Source: Caulobacteraceae bacterium (GTDB lineage: Bacteria > Pseudomonadota > Alphaproteobacteria > Caulobacterales > Caulobacteraceae). From it: a stretch of 64,000 nt of DNA. Where the stretch lies: NCBI GenBank assembly GCA_947476325.1, contig CANJPZ010000001.1, positions 266,021 to 330,020 on the forward strand, written 5' to 3'. Both the position numbers and the translations under genes were made by a program. Shown here in pieces: positions 54,953 through 64,000 of this stretch; positions within the stretch are counted from its first letter, which is position 1; each line of letters starts with the position of its first letter. The notes under the pieces were generated by a model. That model did not search any database, had not been told where the DNA came from, and was given only the letters and a program-made list of their open reading frames with translations.

Positions 54953-56674
54953 ATGGCCGACAGCGCTGCGCCCAAACGAAACCTGGTGAGCGCTCTGGCC
55001 GTGTTCGGCGAGCGTCGAACCCTGTGCATGCTGGGCCTGGGCTTTGCTTCTGGTCTGCCCAACCTATTGATTTTCGACACGCTTTCGGCCTGGTTGCGAT
55101 CAGACGGCATATCGCTGTCGGTGATCGGATTCTTCGCCCTGGCGACCCTGTCCTATTCGCTGAAATTCATTTGGGCGCCGCTGGTCGACCGGACAACCAT
55201 CCCGTTTCTGACGAAATTTTTCGGCCATCGGCGCTCGTGGATGCTGGTAACGCAAGGCGCCATCATCTTGGGCCTGTGGCTGATCTCGGGGTCCGACCCC
55301 GGAACCAATCTTTGGCGCGTTGCCCTGTTCGCGGTGCTGGTCGGCTTTGCCGGCGCCACCCAGGACATTGTCATCGACGCCTGGCGCATCGAGGCGGCGC
55401 CCGGCGACAAGCAGGGCCCTATGGCGACGGCCTACCAGTGGGGCTATCGCATCGCCATCATCGTGGCGGGCGCAGCGCCCCTGTTCATGGCCGACCGCTT
55501 CGGCTGGAACCTGTCCTACGCGGCCATGGCCGTCTTGATGGGACTTGGCGTCGCCGCCGTACTGTTCGCCCCCCGCGAGGCCCAGCACGCCCTGCGACCG
55601 GTGCCGGTGGGCGATGCGCCCTCGCGGCCTGCCCTTGAGATTATCGAATGGATCGTCCGGCTGGCGCTGATCGCACTGGTCGCGTTGATCATCGGATCGG
55701 GCCTGTCGGGATCGGCTGAAATCCTCGCCAATATCCAGACCGCGTTCGGCGGATCCGCCGACCAGGCCGCCGCACTAAAGGCCGCATGGACCGCCAAGCC
55801 GGGCGGGGTCTATCTGCAGCTTGCGGCCGTCGCGCTGGGCCTGGGCGGCCTTGTCCTGGCCTGCTGGCCCATTCCTCGCGTCAAGACGCGGCCAGGCATC
55901 TATCTGGCCACCTCATTCGGCGAGCCTCTCAAGGATTTCTTCGATCGATTCGCCGGCCTGGCCGGACCGATCCTGGCCCTGATCTGCCTCTACCGACTGG
56001 CCGACTTTGTGCTGAACATCATGAACCCCTTCTACATCGACCTGGGGTTCACGCTGGATCAGATCGCCGAGGTGCGAAAGCTGTTCGGTGTCGTCGCCTC
56101 CATGGCCGGGGTGTTCATCGGTGGTCTGTCGGTGGTGCGGTTAGGGATCATCCGCACCATGGTCATCGGCGCCTTCGCCAGTCCCGTCTCGAACCTGGTC
56201 TTCGCCTGGCTGGCGACGCAGGGGCCCCATACCTCGGCGCTCTATGTTGCAATCAGCCTGGACAACGTCGCCACCGGCTACGCCGGAACAGCCCTGATCG
56301 CCTATATGTCCAGCCTGACGAGCGCAGGGTTCACCGCCACCCAATACGCCCTGTTTTCATCTCTCTATGCCTTGCCCGGCAAGCTGATCGCGTCTCAATC
56401 GGGACGGCTCGTGGAGTCCTGGGCCCACAGCGCCGAGGCGGGAAGTCCGCTGTCGGCGTTCATGCCCTGGTTTTCCGGCCTGCCGCCGGTCTCGTTCGCC
56501 AAGGGTGCGGCCGGGCTGAACGTAACGCCAGCAGCGCTCGGCGCAGGCTATGTGACCTTCTTCCTCTATTCCACGGCGATCGGCATCTTCGCCATCGTCC
56601 TGGCCTTCTGGATCGCCCCCCGGCACAAGCGCCTGCTGGAACAGAACGCCGCCGCCGAGGCTGCGAAACCCTAG
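54953..56674 (+). CDS. ampG: AmpG-type muropeptide permease (MFS)
   Basis: Imports GlcNAc-anhydroMurNAc peptides for cell-wall recycling. The 573-residue product has the longer 14-helix layout. AmpG-typical blocks are MLGLGFASGLPNLLIFDTLS, SLKFIWAPLVDRTTIPFL, GATQDIVIDAWRIEAAP and TALIAYMSSLTSAGFTATQYALFSS. It starts 17 bases after the kinase. Its TAG stop shares CTAG with the maeB stop on the opposite strand. Confidence 0.92.
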   Translation: MADSAAPKRNLVSALAVFGERRTLCMLGLGFASGLPNLLIFDTLSAWLRSDGISLSVIGFFALATLSYSLKFIWAPLVDRTTIPFLTKFFGHRRSWMLVTQGAIILGLWLISGSDPGTNLWRVALFAVLVGFAGATQDIVIDAWRIEAAPGDKQGPMATAYQWGYRIAIIVAGAAPLFMADRFGWNLSYAAMAVLMGLGVAAVLFAPREAQHALRPVPVGDAPSRPALEIIEWIVRLALIALVALIIGSGLSGSAEILANIQTAFGGSADQAAALKAAWTAKPGGVYLQLAAVALGLGGLVLACWPIPRVKTRPGIYLATSFGEPLKDFFDRFAGLAGPILALICLYRLADFVLNIMNPFYIDLGFTLDQIAEVRKLFGVVASMAGVFIGGLSVVRLGIIRTMVIGAFASPVSNLVFAWLATQGPHTSALYVAISLDNVATGYAGTALIAYMSSLTSAGFTATQYALFSSLYALPGKLIASQSGRLVESWAHSAEAGSPLSAFMPWFSGLPPVSFAKGAAGLNVTPAALGAGYVTFFLYSTAIGIFAIVLAFWIAPRHKRLLEQNAAAEAAKP

Positions 56675-58947
56675 AGGTTTTCGGCCGCCTCGTAGGCTGC
56701 AAAGGTCGCCATATTGAGGATGGTCGAAACCGAGGCCGCCAGAGGGCAGATCTGCACCGGCCGTGACATGCCCATCAGCAGCGGCGGGATCACCGTCGCC
56801 TCGCCGAGGGAGTGCAACAGCTTGGTCGAGATTGAGGCCGAGTGGATGGCCGGCATGATCAGCACATTGGCCGGACCGGTCAGGCGCATGAACGGGAAAT
56901 TGCCCCAGCGCGAGGGATCCAGCGCCAGATCTGGGGGCATGTCGCCTTCGTATTCGAAGTCGACGGCCATATCGTCCAGCATGGCGACGGCGTCACGCAC
57001 CTTGTCGGCGCGTTCACCCGACGGATTGCCAAAGGCCGAATAGGACAGGAAGGCGACGCGAGGCGTGTGGCCGAGGCGCTTGACCGCCTGGGCCGCTTCG
57101 ATGGCGATCTCGACCAGTTCTTCGCCGGTGGGCAGTTCGGTGATGTTGGTGTCGGCGACGAACAGGGTGTGGCCCTTGGCCAGTACTACCGACATGCCGA
57201 TCATCCGGCCGTCGGGCGAGGGATCGATGGCGTGCAGAACGCCCTCAAGGGCCACGTCGAACGAGCGGGTGACGCCGGTGACCATGCCGTCGGCCTCTCC
57301 GCAAGCGACCATGGTAGCGGCAAAGACGTTGCGGTCCTGGTTGACCAGACGCTGGCAATCGCGGCGCAGATAACCCGAGCGTTGCAGCCTGCCGTAGAGG
57401 AAATCAGTATAGGTCTCGCCGCGCTCGGACAGGCGCGCGTTGATGATCTCCATATCCAGCTCGGCCGGGTTGAGACCGGCGACCCGGGCATTTTCGCGCA
57501 CCTCTTCTTCGCGGCCCAGCAGGACGGCCTGGCCCAGACCCTGGCTCTGGAAGGCGTGAGCGGCGCGGATGACGGCCGGCTCTTCGCCCTCGGCGAAGAC
57601 GATGCGCTTTTGCGGCGCGTCCTGGACGGTGCTGGTGATCGACTGCAGGAAGGCCGCGGTCGGATCCAGACGCTGCGCCAGACGGGCGCGGTACTCGTCC
57701 ATGTCCTCGATCGGCTTGCGGGCCACGCCGGTGTCCATTGCTGCCTGGGCGACGAAGGGCGGGATGTACCAGATCAGGCGCGGGTCAAAGGGCGACGGGA
57801 TGATGTAGTCCGGCCCGAACTTCAGCTGGCGGCCGTGATAGGCGGCCGAGACCTCGTCGGGCACGTCCTCGCGGGCCAACTGGGCGAGCGCCTTGGCGCA
57901 GGCGATCTTCATCTCCAGGTTCACCCGCCGGGCGCGAACATCCAGGGCGCCCCGGAAGATGTAGGGAAAGCCCAGCACATTGTTGACCTGGTTGGCGTAG
58001 TCGCTGCGCCCGGTGGCGATGATGGCGTCCGAGCGGACCGATCGGACTTCTTCGGGCGTGATCTCGGGGTCCGGATTGGCCATGGCGAAGATGATCGGCT
58101 TGTCAGCCATCAGCTTGATGTCTTCGCGGGTCACCGCGCCCTTGACTGACAGGCCGATGAAGACGTCGGCGCCCTTGAGGGCTTCCTTCAGGGTGCGGGC
58201 CTTGGTGTCGACGGCCAGGGCCGACTTTTCCTGGGTCATGCCCTCGATGCGGCCGCGATAGATGACGCCCTTGGTGTCGACGCTGATGCAATTGTCGCGT
58301 TTGACGCCCATGGCCTGGATCAGGTTCATGGTCGAGACGCCTGCCGCGCCCGCGCCGTTCATGACGACCTTGATGTCTTCAAACTTGCGGCCGGTGATGT
58401 GACAGGCATTTATCATGCCGGCGGCCGAGATGATTGCCGTTCCGTGCTGGTCGTCGTGGAACACCGGAATGTCGAGCAATTCCTGCAGCGCGGTCTCGAT
58501 GCGGAAGCACTCGGGGCTCTTGATGTCTTCCAGATTGATGCCGCCGAAGGTGACGCCAATATTCTTGACCACGGTGATCAGTTCATCCGGGTCCTGTGTG
58601 GAGACCTCGATGTCGATGGAATCGACGTCGGCGAAGCGCTTGAACAGCACGCTCTTGCCTTCCATCACCGGCTTGGAAGCCAGGGCGCCCAGATTGCCCA
58701 GTCCAAGGATCGCCGTGCCGTTCGAGATCACCGCCACCAGGTTGCCCTTGGATGTGTAATCGTAGGCCAGGTCAGGGTCAGCGGCGATCGCGTGCACCGG
58801 CGCGGCCACGCCCGGCGAATAGGCCAGGCTCAGGTCGCGTTGGGTCGCCATGGGCTTGGTCGCCACCACGGCGATCTTGCCCGGGGTCGGGTACTTGTGG
58901 AACGCGAGGGCTTCCTCGTCGGTAAAGGTGCGCTTTTCGGTGGTCAT
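56671..58947 (-). CDS. maeB: NADP-dependent malic enzyme with phosphotransacetylase-like domain
   Basis: Decarboxylates malate to pyruvate, giving NADPH. 758 residues in the usual two-part form: malic domain (to ~430; SLAYSPGVAAPVHAI, VFHDDQHGTAIISAAG, VVMNGAGAAGVS) and a C-terminal phosphotransacetylase-like domain (~440-758; VTGVTRSFDVALEGVLHAID) that is regulatory in this family. It can pull malate from the malyl-CoA/TCA genes upstream towards pyruvate. It converges with ampG and is divergent from dapB. Confidence 0.95.
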   Translation of the reverse strand: MTTEKRTFTDEEALAFHKYPTPGKIAVVATKPMATQRDLSLAYSPGVAAPVHAIAADPDLAYDYTSKGNLVAVISNGTAILGLGNLGALASKPVMEGKSVLFKRFADVDSIDIEVSTQDPDELITVVKNIGVTFGGINLEDIKSPECFRIETALQELLDIPVFHDDQHGTAIISAAGMINACHITGRKFEDIKVVMNGAGAAGVSTMNLIQAMGVKRDNCISVDTKGVIYRGRIEGMTQEKSALAVDTKARTLKEALKGADVFIGLSVKGAVTREDIKLMADKPIIFAMANPDPEITPEEVRSVRSDAIIATGRSDYANQVNNVLGFPYIFRGALDVRARRVNLEMKIACAKALAQLAREDVPDEVSAAYHGRQLKFGPDYIIPSPFDPRLIWYIPPFVAQAAMDTGVARKPIEDMDEYRARLAQRLDPTAAFLQSITSTVQDAPQKRIVFAEGEEPAVIRAAHAFQSQGLGQAVLLGREEEVRENARVAGLNPAELDMEIINARLSERGETYTDFLYGRLQRSGYLRRDCQRLVNQDRNVFAATMVACGEADGMVTGVTRSFDVALEGVLHAIDPSPDGRMIGMSVVLAKGHTLFVADTNITELPTGEELVEIAIEAAQAVKRLGHTPRVAFLSYSAFGNPSGERADKVRDAVAMLDDMAVDFEYEGDMPPDLALDPSRWGNFPFMRLTGPANVLIMPAIHSASISTKLLHSLGEATVIPPLLMGMSRPVQICPLAASVSTILNMATFAAYEAAENL

Positions 58948-59054
58948 AAGTCTTTACGGGTCAACGGGATGTGGGCGCGCAACCTAGCGGCGCCGGGCGG
59001 TTATCACAACCGCGTCACCTTGCATGGGGCCCAATGGAGCCTTATCGACGCATT

Positions 59055-59858
59055 ATGGCCACAGAAACCCCAGTTCGAATCGGGATCGCCGGCGCGCTCG
59101 GGCGCATGGGCCGGGCGGTCACGACCATGGTTGAAGCCCGGTCGGATCTGACCATTGCGGCCCTGTATGACGCGCCCGGCTCGGAAGGCCAGATCGTCGA
59201 GGCGGCCGGCGGACGTGTGCTGGTCACCCGCGCCCAGGCCGTTGAGGCTTGCGACGCCATCATCGATTTCACCATTCCGGCGGCTTCCGCGGCCCTAGCC
59301 CATCTTGTGGCCGACAAGGGCGGGCCGGCCCTGATCATCGGCTCGACCGGTCTCAGCGACGCACAGGAGGCGGTGATCGCCCAGGCGGCGGCGCGGGTTC
59401 CGGTGGTCCGCTCACGCAGTTTTTCGCTGGGCGTCAACACCCTGCTGGGTCTTGTGCGTCAGGCCGCAGAGCGCCTGGGTCCCGAGGCCTGGGACATCGA
59501 GGTCTTTGAGGCCCACCACAACCGCAAGGTTGATGCGCCCTCGGGCACGGCCCTGATGCTGGGCGAGGCCGCCGCCGAAGGGCGGGGTGTGAAGCTGTCG
59601 GACGTCAGCGACCGGGGCCGCGACGGCATCACCGGCCCCCGCAAGACCGGCGACATCGGTTTTTCCGTCATGCGCGGCGGCGACATCATCGGCGAGCACC
59701 AGGTGATCTTCGCCGGCCAGAACGAAATCCTGACCCTGGGCCATTCGTCGCGCGACCGGGCCCTGTTCGCGCAAGGCGCGGTCCAGGCCGCCCTGTGGTC
59801 ATCCGGCAAGCCCGCGGGCCTCTACGACATGCTGGACGTGCTGGGGTTCAAGGGCTGA
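59055..59858 (+). CDS. dapB: 4-hydroxy-tetrahydrodipicolinate reductase
   Basis: Second dedicated step of lysine and diaminopimelate synthesis. About 267 residues. The nucleotide motif is GIAGALGRMGRAV, the catalytic block EVFEAHHNRKVDAPSGTALML, and the GDIIGEHQVIFAGQNEILTLGH region binds substrate. ATG 59055 starts just before the first strand; ATG 59034 is possible. It ends 3 bases from the dut stop on the other strand. Confidence 0.95.
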   Translation: MATETPVRIGIAGALGRMGRAVTTMVEARSDLTIAALYDAPGSEGQIVEAAGGRVLVTRAQAVEACDAIIDFTIPAASAALAHLVADKGGPALIIGSTGLSDAQEAVIAQAAARVPVVRSRSFSLGVNTLLGLVRQAAERLGPEAWDIEVFEAHHNRKVDAPSGTALMLGEAAAEGRGVKLSDVSDRGRDGITGPRKTGDIGFSVMRGGDIIGEHQVIFAGQNEILTLGHSSRDRALFAQGAVQAALWSSGKPAGLYDMLDVLGFKG

Positions 59859-59861
59859 AGC

Positions 59862-60317
59862 CTAACCCTGCCCGGTAGACCCGAACCCGTCCGCGCCCCG
59901 CGCTGTCTCGTCCAGTTCGCTGGTCTCCAGCCATTCAGCCCTGGTCACCGGGGCGATGACCAGCTGGGCGATGCGGTCGCCCCTGCGGATGGTGAAGTCC
60001 TCGGCCCCGAGGTTGATCAGGATGACCTTCACCTCGCCGCGATAATCGGAATCGATCGTCCCCGGCGTATTCAGGCAGGTGACGCCCGCCTTGGCCGCAA
60101 GTCCGGACCTTGGCCGCACCTGGGCCTCGAAGCCGGGCGGCACGGCGAAGGCCAGGCCTGTGGGGACCATGGCCCGGGCGCCGGGACGGATGATCATCGG
60201 CTCGTCTTCCGCTACGCCCGCCCGCAGGTCCATGCCGGCGGCGCCGGTGGTTTCATAGGACGGCAAAGGCAGGCCTTCTCCGTGGAGCAGGCGCTTGATG
60301 GGGATGGTCGGGGTCAT
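59862..60317 (-). CDS. dut: dUTP diphosphatase
   Basis: Hydrolyses dUTP to keep uracil out of DNA. 151 residues with all five trimeric dUTPase motifs visible: [33 protein letters not shown] and [10 protein letters not shown]. It overlaps coaBC by 4 bases (ATGA), a coaBC-dut arrangement conserved in alphaproteobacteria. Confidence 0.96.
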   Translation of the reverse strand: MTPTIPIKRLLHGEGLPLPSYETTGAAGMDLRAGVAEDEPMIIRPGARAMVPTGLAFAVPPGFEAQVRPRSGLAAKAGVTCLNTPGTIDSDYRGEVKVILINLGAEDFTIRRGDRIAQLVIAPVTRAEWLETSELDETARGADGFGSTGQG

Positions 60318-61519
60318 TTCAGTGCCTCGGCGATACGGTCTGCGATCTGGGCCGAGACCCGGCTCTTGTCGGCGCGGTCCCAGCGTTCAACGGATTTGGC
60401 GGTGACCAGCAGAACTGCGTTTTCGGTCCCACCCATGACGCCGGCCTGCGTCACGTCATTGGCGATGATCCAGTCGCAGCCCTTGCGCGACAGCTTGGCG
60501 CGGGCATGGGCCTCGACATCGTTGGTCTCGGCGGCGAAGCCGACCACCAGCCTCGGGCGGCGCTTCTTCAGGCCGGCGATGCTGGCCAGGATGTCTTTGT
60601 TCTCGACCAGCGTAATGGTCGGCGGGCCGCCCCGGCTCTTCTTCAGCTTTACGCCGAAGGCCTCGTCCGGCCGCCAGTCAGCGACGGCGGCCACGAACAC
60701 GCCGATATCCAGCGGCTCGCCGGCTTTGGCGACGTCCATCGAGGCTGCGTACATCTCTTCAGCCGTGACCACGTCGATGCGCTTGACACCGGCCGGCGTC
60801 GGCAAGGCGGTCGGGCCGCTCACCAGGGTCACATCCGCGCCCAGCAGGGCCAGCGCCCCTGCGATGCCATAGCCCTGCCGGCCGCTGGAGCGGTTGGTGA
60901 TGACCCGCACGGGGTCGAGCGGCTCTTCGGTGGGTCCTGCGGTCACCAGGGCCCGCTTGCCAGCCAGGGGGGCGTTCGGCGCGCCGCTGAGGGCCGCCAT
61001 GACGGCCTCAAAGATATCGGCAGGCTCGGCCAGGCGTCCGGGTCCGAACTCGCCACAGGCCATGGCCCCTTCGTCGGGGCCGACGAAACGCACGCCATCA
61101 GCCTTCAGAGTGGCGAGATTCCGCTGCGTGGCCGGATGGTTCCACATGCGCACGTTCATGGCAGGGGCCATCAACACCGGCTTGTCGGTGGCCAGAAGGG
61201 TGGTGGTGGCCAGATCATCGGCCAGGCCGTTCGCGGCCCGGGCTATCAGGTTGGCGGTCGCGGGGGTAACAACGATCAGGTCAGCCGCGCGCGACAGCTC
61301 AATGTGCCCCATCTCGGCCTCGTCGGTCAGGTCGAACAGGTCAGAATAGACCTTGTCCTCTGCCAGGGCTGACAGCGACAGAGGCGTCACGAACTTCGCG
61401 CCCGAAGCGGTCAGGATTGGCCGCACGGCGATACCGGCCTTGCGCAGCAGGCGCACCAGCTCCAGCGCCTTGTAGGCCGCCACCCCGCCGCCAACGATGA
61501 GAAGTACGCGTTTGTCCAT
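60314..61519 (-). CDS. coaBC: Bifunctional phosphopantothenoylcysteine decarboxylase/synthetase
   Basis: Two coenzyme A steps in one polypeptide of 401 residues. The CoaC part has [36 protein letters not shown] and the substrate loop [14 protein letters not shown]. The CoaB part begins near [20 protein letters not shown], then [15 protein letters not shown]. It precedes dut with ATGA overlap. Confidence 0.96.
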   Translation of the reverse strand: MDKRVLLIVGGGVAAYKALELVRLLRKAGIAVRPILTASGAKFVTPLSLSALAEDKVYSDLFDLTDEAEMGHIELSRAADLIVVTPATANLIARAANGLADDLATTTLLATDKPVLMAPAMNVRMWNHPATQRNLATLKADGVRFVGPDEGAMACGEFGPGRLAEPADIFEAVMAALSGAPNAPLAGKRALVTAGPTEEPLDPVRVITNRSSGRQGYGIAGALALLGADVTLVSGPTALPTPAGVKRIDVVTAEEMYAASMDVAKAGEPLDIGVFVAAVADWRPDEAFGVKLKKSRGGPPTITLVENKDILASIAGLKKRRPRLVVGFAAETNDVEAHARAKLSRKGCDWIIANDVTQAGVMGGTENAVLLVTAKSVERWDRADKSRVSAQIADRIAEALK

Positions 61520-61691
61520 GGCTCACAATAGCCCGAAAATATGACAGGGACCAACCGCCCAGACAGATTGCCGCGGTCCGATTGGAAGGCCGTGCCGCAA
61601 GCAGGCCAGAAAACTTTTTGAGATTCAGACTCGACAGCCCCGCAAAAATGTTCTTCTTATGTTCTGTTATTCAACCTGTGGAGGGGCTGAT

Positions 61692-62243
61692 ATGAAAATC
61701 AGACCAACGTTGAGCGATGCGGCGCTCGCACTGCTGCTTGCGGCCGCTGGCTGCAAACAAAATGTCGCCGATCTTCCGGCTCGCAATCATTCGCAGGATG
61801 GGCTGGTCACGCCTGTCAGCCTGCCGTCCAGCACGACGGCGGCGAAGACTGATCCGCGCGATCTGCCGATACCGCAGGTCGCCGGCAAGCCGATGTGGGC
61901 GGCCAACAAGACCCATACCGCCGAGGAAAACGCCCAGTACCAGTTCGACCATCATGGCACAGAGTTCGGCGCGGCCAATGTTGCAGCTTATGTGGCCAAG
62001 GCCCACGACTTCACGGGTCATCCGCCGGCCTAGGCCGACCGCATCACCTGGGCCAATGGCGACACCCTGATCTATGACGCCAGGTCCAATATCTTCGCGG
62101 TGGTCTCGAAGGACGGAGCGCCGCGCACCCTGTTCAAGCCCGACAATGGTCCCGCCTATTGGGCCCAGCAAAAGGAAGACGCGGCCGGCGGCGGCGTCAG
62201 CGCGTCCGGAAAATCCACAAAAGCACGATCGTCCCAAGGCTGA
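61692..62243 (+). pseudogene. Lipoprotein gene with internal amber stop
   Basis: ATG 61692 has GGAGGGG upstream. A lipoprotein signal ends in AAAGC (Cys21). The frame is open to TAG 62031 (codon 114), and then continues without break: ADRITWANGDTLIYDARSNI, FAVVSKDGAPRTLFKP, to TGA at 62241. The second part reads as normal protein and resembles the end of a small exported domain that I cannot name. It overlaps the end of ubiB by 47 bases. It is either a recent nonsense mutation or an error; a truncated 113-residue lipoprotein could also be made. Confidence 0.65.
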
Positions 62244-63714
62244 GGGCGAAGGCCGAGCCGGCCAGGAACCAGACGATCGCGTCACTGGCCGGCCGGGATT
62301 TCACCACCACCACCGGTTGCGGTTCGCGCTCCGCGAGGCGGACGATGGCGCGGGCGGCGGCGACGATCTCTTCGGCGTAACCCTTGACGCGGGCGACCGG
62401 CGACAGCTCGCGGCGGATATAGCGCTCGACGATCGGGCTGGCTGCGGCCCACAGATCCAGGTCCGGGTGGAGCCGGCGGGCGACGCCCTCGACGGCGACC
62501 ATGGTCTTTTGCAGCAGCACCAGTTCGGGACGCAGGTGCATGTCGAACAGGGCGGTAATCTCGAACAGCTGGGTCAGCAGCCGGCCCATGGAGACGCTTT
62601 CAGCTGCCCGTCCAATGACCGGCTCGCCGACCGAGCGCAGCGCCTGGGCGAACAGCTCCAGCGACTGGGATTTCGGCACATAACCGGCCTCGAAGTGCGC
62701 CCGCGCGACCCGGATATAGTCGCGGGTGATAAAGCCCCACAAAATCTCGGCCAGGTAGCGCCGCTCGTTCGGCCCGATACGGCCGATGATCCCGAAATCG
62801 ACGGCGATCAGCCGGTCCGGCGCCTCGATGAACAGATTGCCCTCATGCAGGTCAGCATGAAAAACGCCGTGGTCCAGGGCCTGGGCCAGAAAGGCTCGGA
62901 TCAGCTTGATAGCGGCTGAATGACGATCCAGGCCCGGCAGGGTGAGGGCCGCTGGATCCGAAAGCGGCGTACTTTCCACCCACTCCAGGGTCATGACCCG
63001 GCGACCGACACCCTCCCAGATCACGCCCGGTGCACTGATGAACCCGTCCTTGGCCATCACCGCCTTGAGCTCGTCGGCCCCTCCGGCTTCAAGACGAAGG
63101 TCTGTCTCAAGCTCCAGAGAACGGATAACGGTCTGCGCTAGGGCAATGGGCTCCAGTCGGTGGGCGACAGGGACGTGGCGGTCGGCCAGACGGGCGGCCA
63201 GGGCCAGGACCCGCGCATCGCGGGCGATCCGCGCCTCAATGCCGGGCCGCAGCACCTTGACCGCCACCTTTCGGCCGTTCAGCAGGACGGCCGGGTGGGC
63301 CTGGGCGACCGACGCCGCCGCAATCGGCGGATCGATGGAGGCGAACAGGGCCTCGGGCGGTTTGCCCAGAGCGCGCTCAATCTCCGCCCGCGCCACAGCC
63401 AGGGGGAAGGGCTCCAGCTTGTCCTTCAGGTGAGACAGATCGTCCGAAAACACATCCCCGAAAATATCAGCCCGGGTTGAGAGCAACTGCCCCAGCTTGA
63501 TCGCCGCCGGTCCCAGGCCCTCCAGCACGTGCGCCAGACGCTCGCCGGGGCGACCCGCGCGGCTTGCACGCCCGGAGAACAGCCGCAGGGTCCGGGCTAC
63601 TACCAGCACCCCGCCGGGCAGAAAGGCATCGATCTCACGGGGCAATAGTGCGTCAGCGCGCACCAGCCGCCAGCCGGCTCCGATCAGCCGTACGAACGAC
63701 GCCGGATCGCTCAA
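62197..63714 (-). CDS. ubiB: Ubiquinone biosynthesis kinase-like protein UbiB
   Basis: Atypical kinase/ATPase needed for ubiquinone synthesis. About 505 residues. KxGQ motif in [16 protein letters not shown], Ala-rich loop [13 protein letters not shown], catalytic [11 protein letters not shown] and metal-binding [12 protein letters not shown]-terminal helix ([22 protein letters not shown]) anchors it. Start is a TTG at 63714 overlapping the ubiE stop (TTGA); the longer open frame upstream is inside ubiE and has shadow composition. Confidence 0.94.
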   Translation of the reverse strand: MSDPASFVRLIGAGWRLVRADALLPREIDAFLPGGVLVVARTLRLFSGRASRAGRPGERLAHVLEGLGPAAIKLGQLLSTRADIFGDVFSDDLSHLKDKLEPFPLAVARAEIERALGKPPEALFASIDPPIAAASVAQAHPAVLLNGRKVAVKVLRPGIEARIARDARVLALAARLADRHVPVAHRLEPIALAQTVIRSLELETDLRLEAGGADELKAVMAKDGFISAPGVIWEGVGRRVMTLEWVESTPLSDPAALTLPGLDRHSAAIKLIRAFLAQALDHGVFHADLHEGNLFIEAPDRLIAVDFGIIGRIGPNERRYLAEILWGFITRDYIRVARAHFEAGYVPKSQSLELFAQALRSVGEPVIGRAAESVSMGRLLTQLFEITALFDMHLRPELVLLQKTMVAVEGVARRLHPDLDLWAAASPIVERYIRRELSPVARVKGYAEEIVAAARAIVRLAEREPQPVVVVKSRPASDAIVWFLAGSAFALSLGTIVLLWIFRTR

Positions 63715-64000
63715 ACCGCCCAGCCGTGGTGCAGGGCGGCGACGCCGCCGGTGTAATTGGTCCAGCCGACGTTTGAAAAGCCGGCGTCGCGCATCATGGC
63801 GGCGAACGCCGCCTGCGCGGGAAAGCGGCGAATGCTCTCGACCAGATACTGGTAGGAGGCCCGGTCTTTCGCCACCAGCTCGCCCATGGCCGGAATGACC
63901 TTGAACGAATAGGCGTCGTAGGCCTTCTGCAGGGCTTCGGTAACCGGCCGCGAGAACTCCAGGCACAGGAATCGCCCACCGGGCTTCAGCACCCTGCGCG
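63711..64000 (-). CDS. ubiE: Ubiquinone/menaquinone methyltransferase UbiE, C-terminal part
   Basis: C-methylation step of ubiquinone synthesis. Only the last ~96 residues are in the window; the rest lies beyond the right edge. [37 protein letters not shown] and the end [15 protein letters not shown] are characteristic of UbiE. It precedes ubiB with TTGA overlap, the conserved ubiE-ubiB pair. Confidence 0.93.
   Translation of the reverse strand, partial: RRVLKPGGRFLCLEFSRPVTEALQKAYDAYSFKVIPAMGELVAKDRASYQYLVESIRRFPAQAAFAAMMRDAGFSNVGWTNYTGGVAALHHGWAV

Noticed and set aside
56842-58149. 435-codon frame antisense to maeB
   Set aside because: Shadow of a strongly conserved gene.

Overview
The window is a high-GC, gene-dense chromosomal segment of an alphaproteobacterium, most likely a member of the Caulobacteraceae (Caulobacter/Phenylobacterium-like). 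Supporting signs are a ShkA-type hybrid kinase next to ampG, the rpsU/COQ9 divergent pair, three-part pntAA-pntAB-pntB genes, an aa3-type CoxIV subunit, class I LysRS, a CC0125/CC1285-type lipoprotein, and OmpA-family proteins with long proline linkers. No rRNA, tRNA, CRISPR, prophage or transposase gene was seen. Species-level placement is inference.

Layout. 1-8.6 kb: end of glnD, murJ, trpS, then the central-carbon run gap-pgk-fba. 8.6-14.5 kb: gdhA, a membrane hybrid histidine kinase, an alpha/beta hydrolase and lldD. 14.6-18.3 kb: coxIV and the transhydrogenase operon, with a 65-codon membrane ORF wedged between pntAB and pntB. 18.3-21.9 kb: a small gene broken by UGA, an HCCA isomerase, rpsU/COQ9 and a heavily decayed hybrid-kinase pseudogene. 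22-26.2 kb: emrAB-like efflux, TetR and an EamA exporter. 26.2-34.1 kb: stress and lipid genes (YkvA, lipoprotein, MAPEG, OsmC, acyl-CoA dehydrogenase with its MerR regulator), an SH3 protein, lysK and a thioesterase cluster. 34.5-43.6 kb: an OmpA porin with a poly-proline linker, aguAB (agmatine to putrescine), a malyl-CoA thioesterase/lyase, mesaconyl-CoA hydratase and mdh, which suggests C2/ethylmalonyl-CoA metabolism. 43.6-52.2 kb: grpE-hrcA, rph, HTH/DUF2975 pair, rdgB-hemW, rsmI-yraN-sirB1-like and gshB. 52.3-64 kb: an unusual 97-bp palindrome, an amber-interrupted Gly-rich gene, shkA-like kinase, ampG, maeB, dapB, dut-coaBC and ubiE-ubiB.

The core genes are intact and packed with 4-base start/stop overlaps. 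Five convergent gene pairs also share stop codons inside a 4-base overlap. In contrast, several accessory genes carry in-frame stops, a duplication frameshift or deletions, which points to recent decay (or assembly error) in the accessory layer. The least explained items are the triple GGCATTAGG palindrome upstream of the broken Gly-rich gene, the small transhydrogenase-operon ORF, a 37-residue membrane ORF beside a spaced inverted operator, and an rpsU gene whose conserved start falls on AUC.
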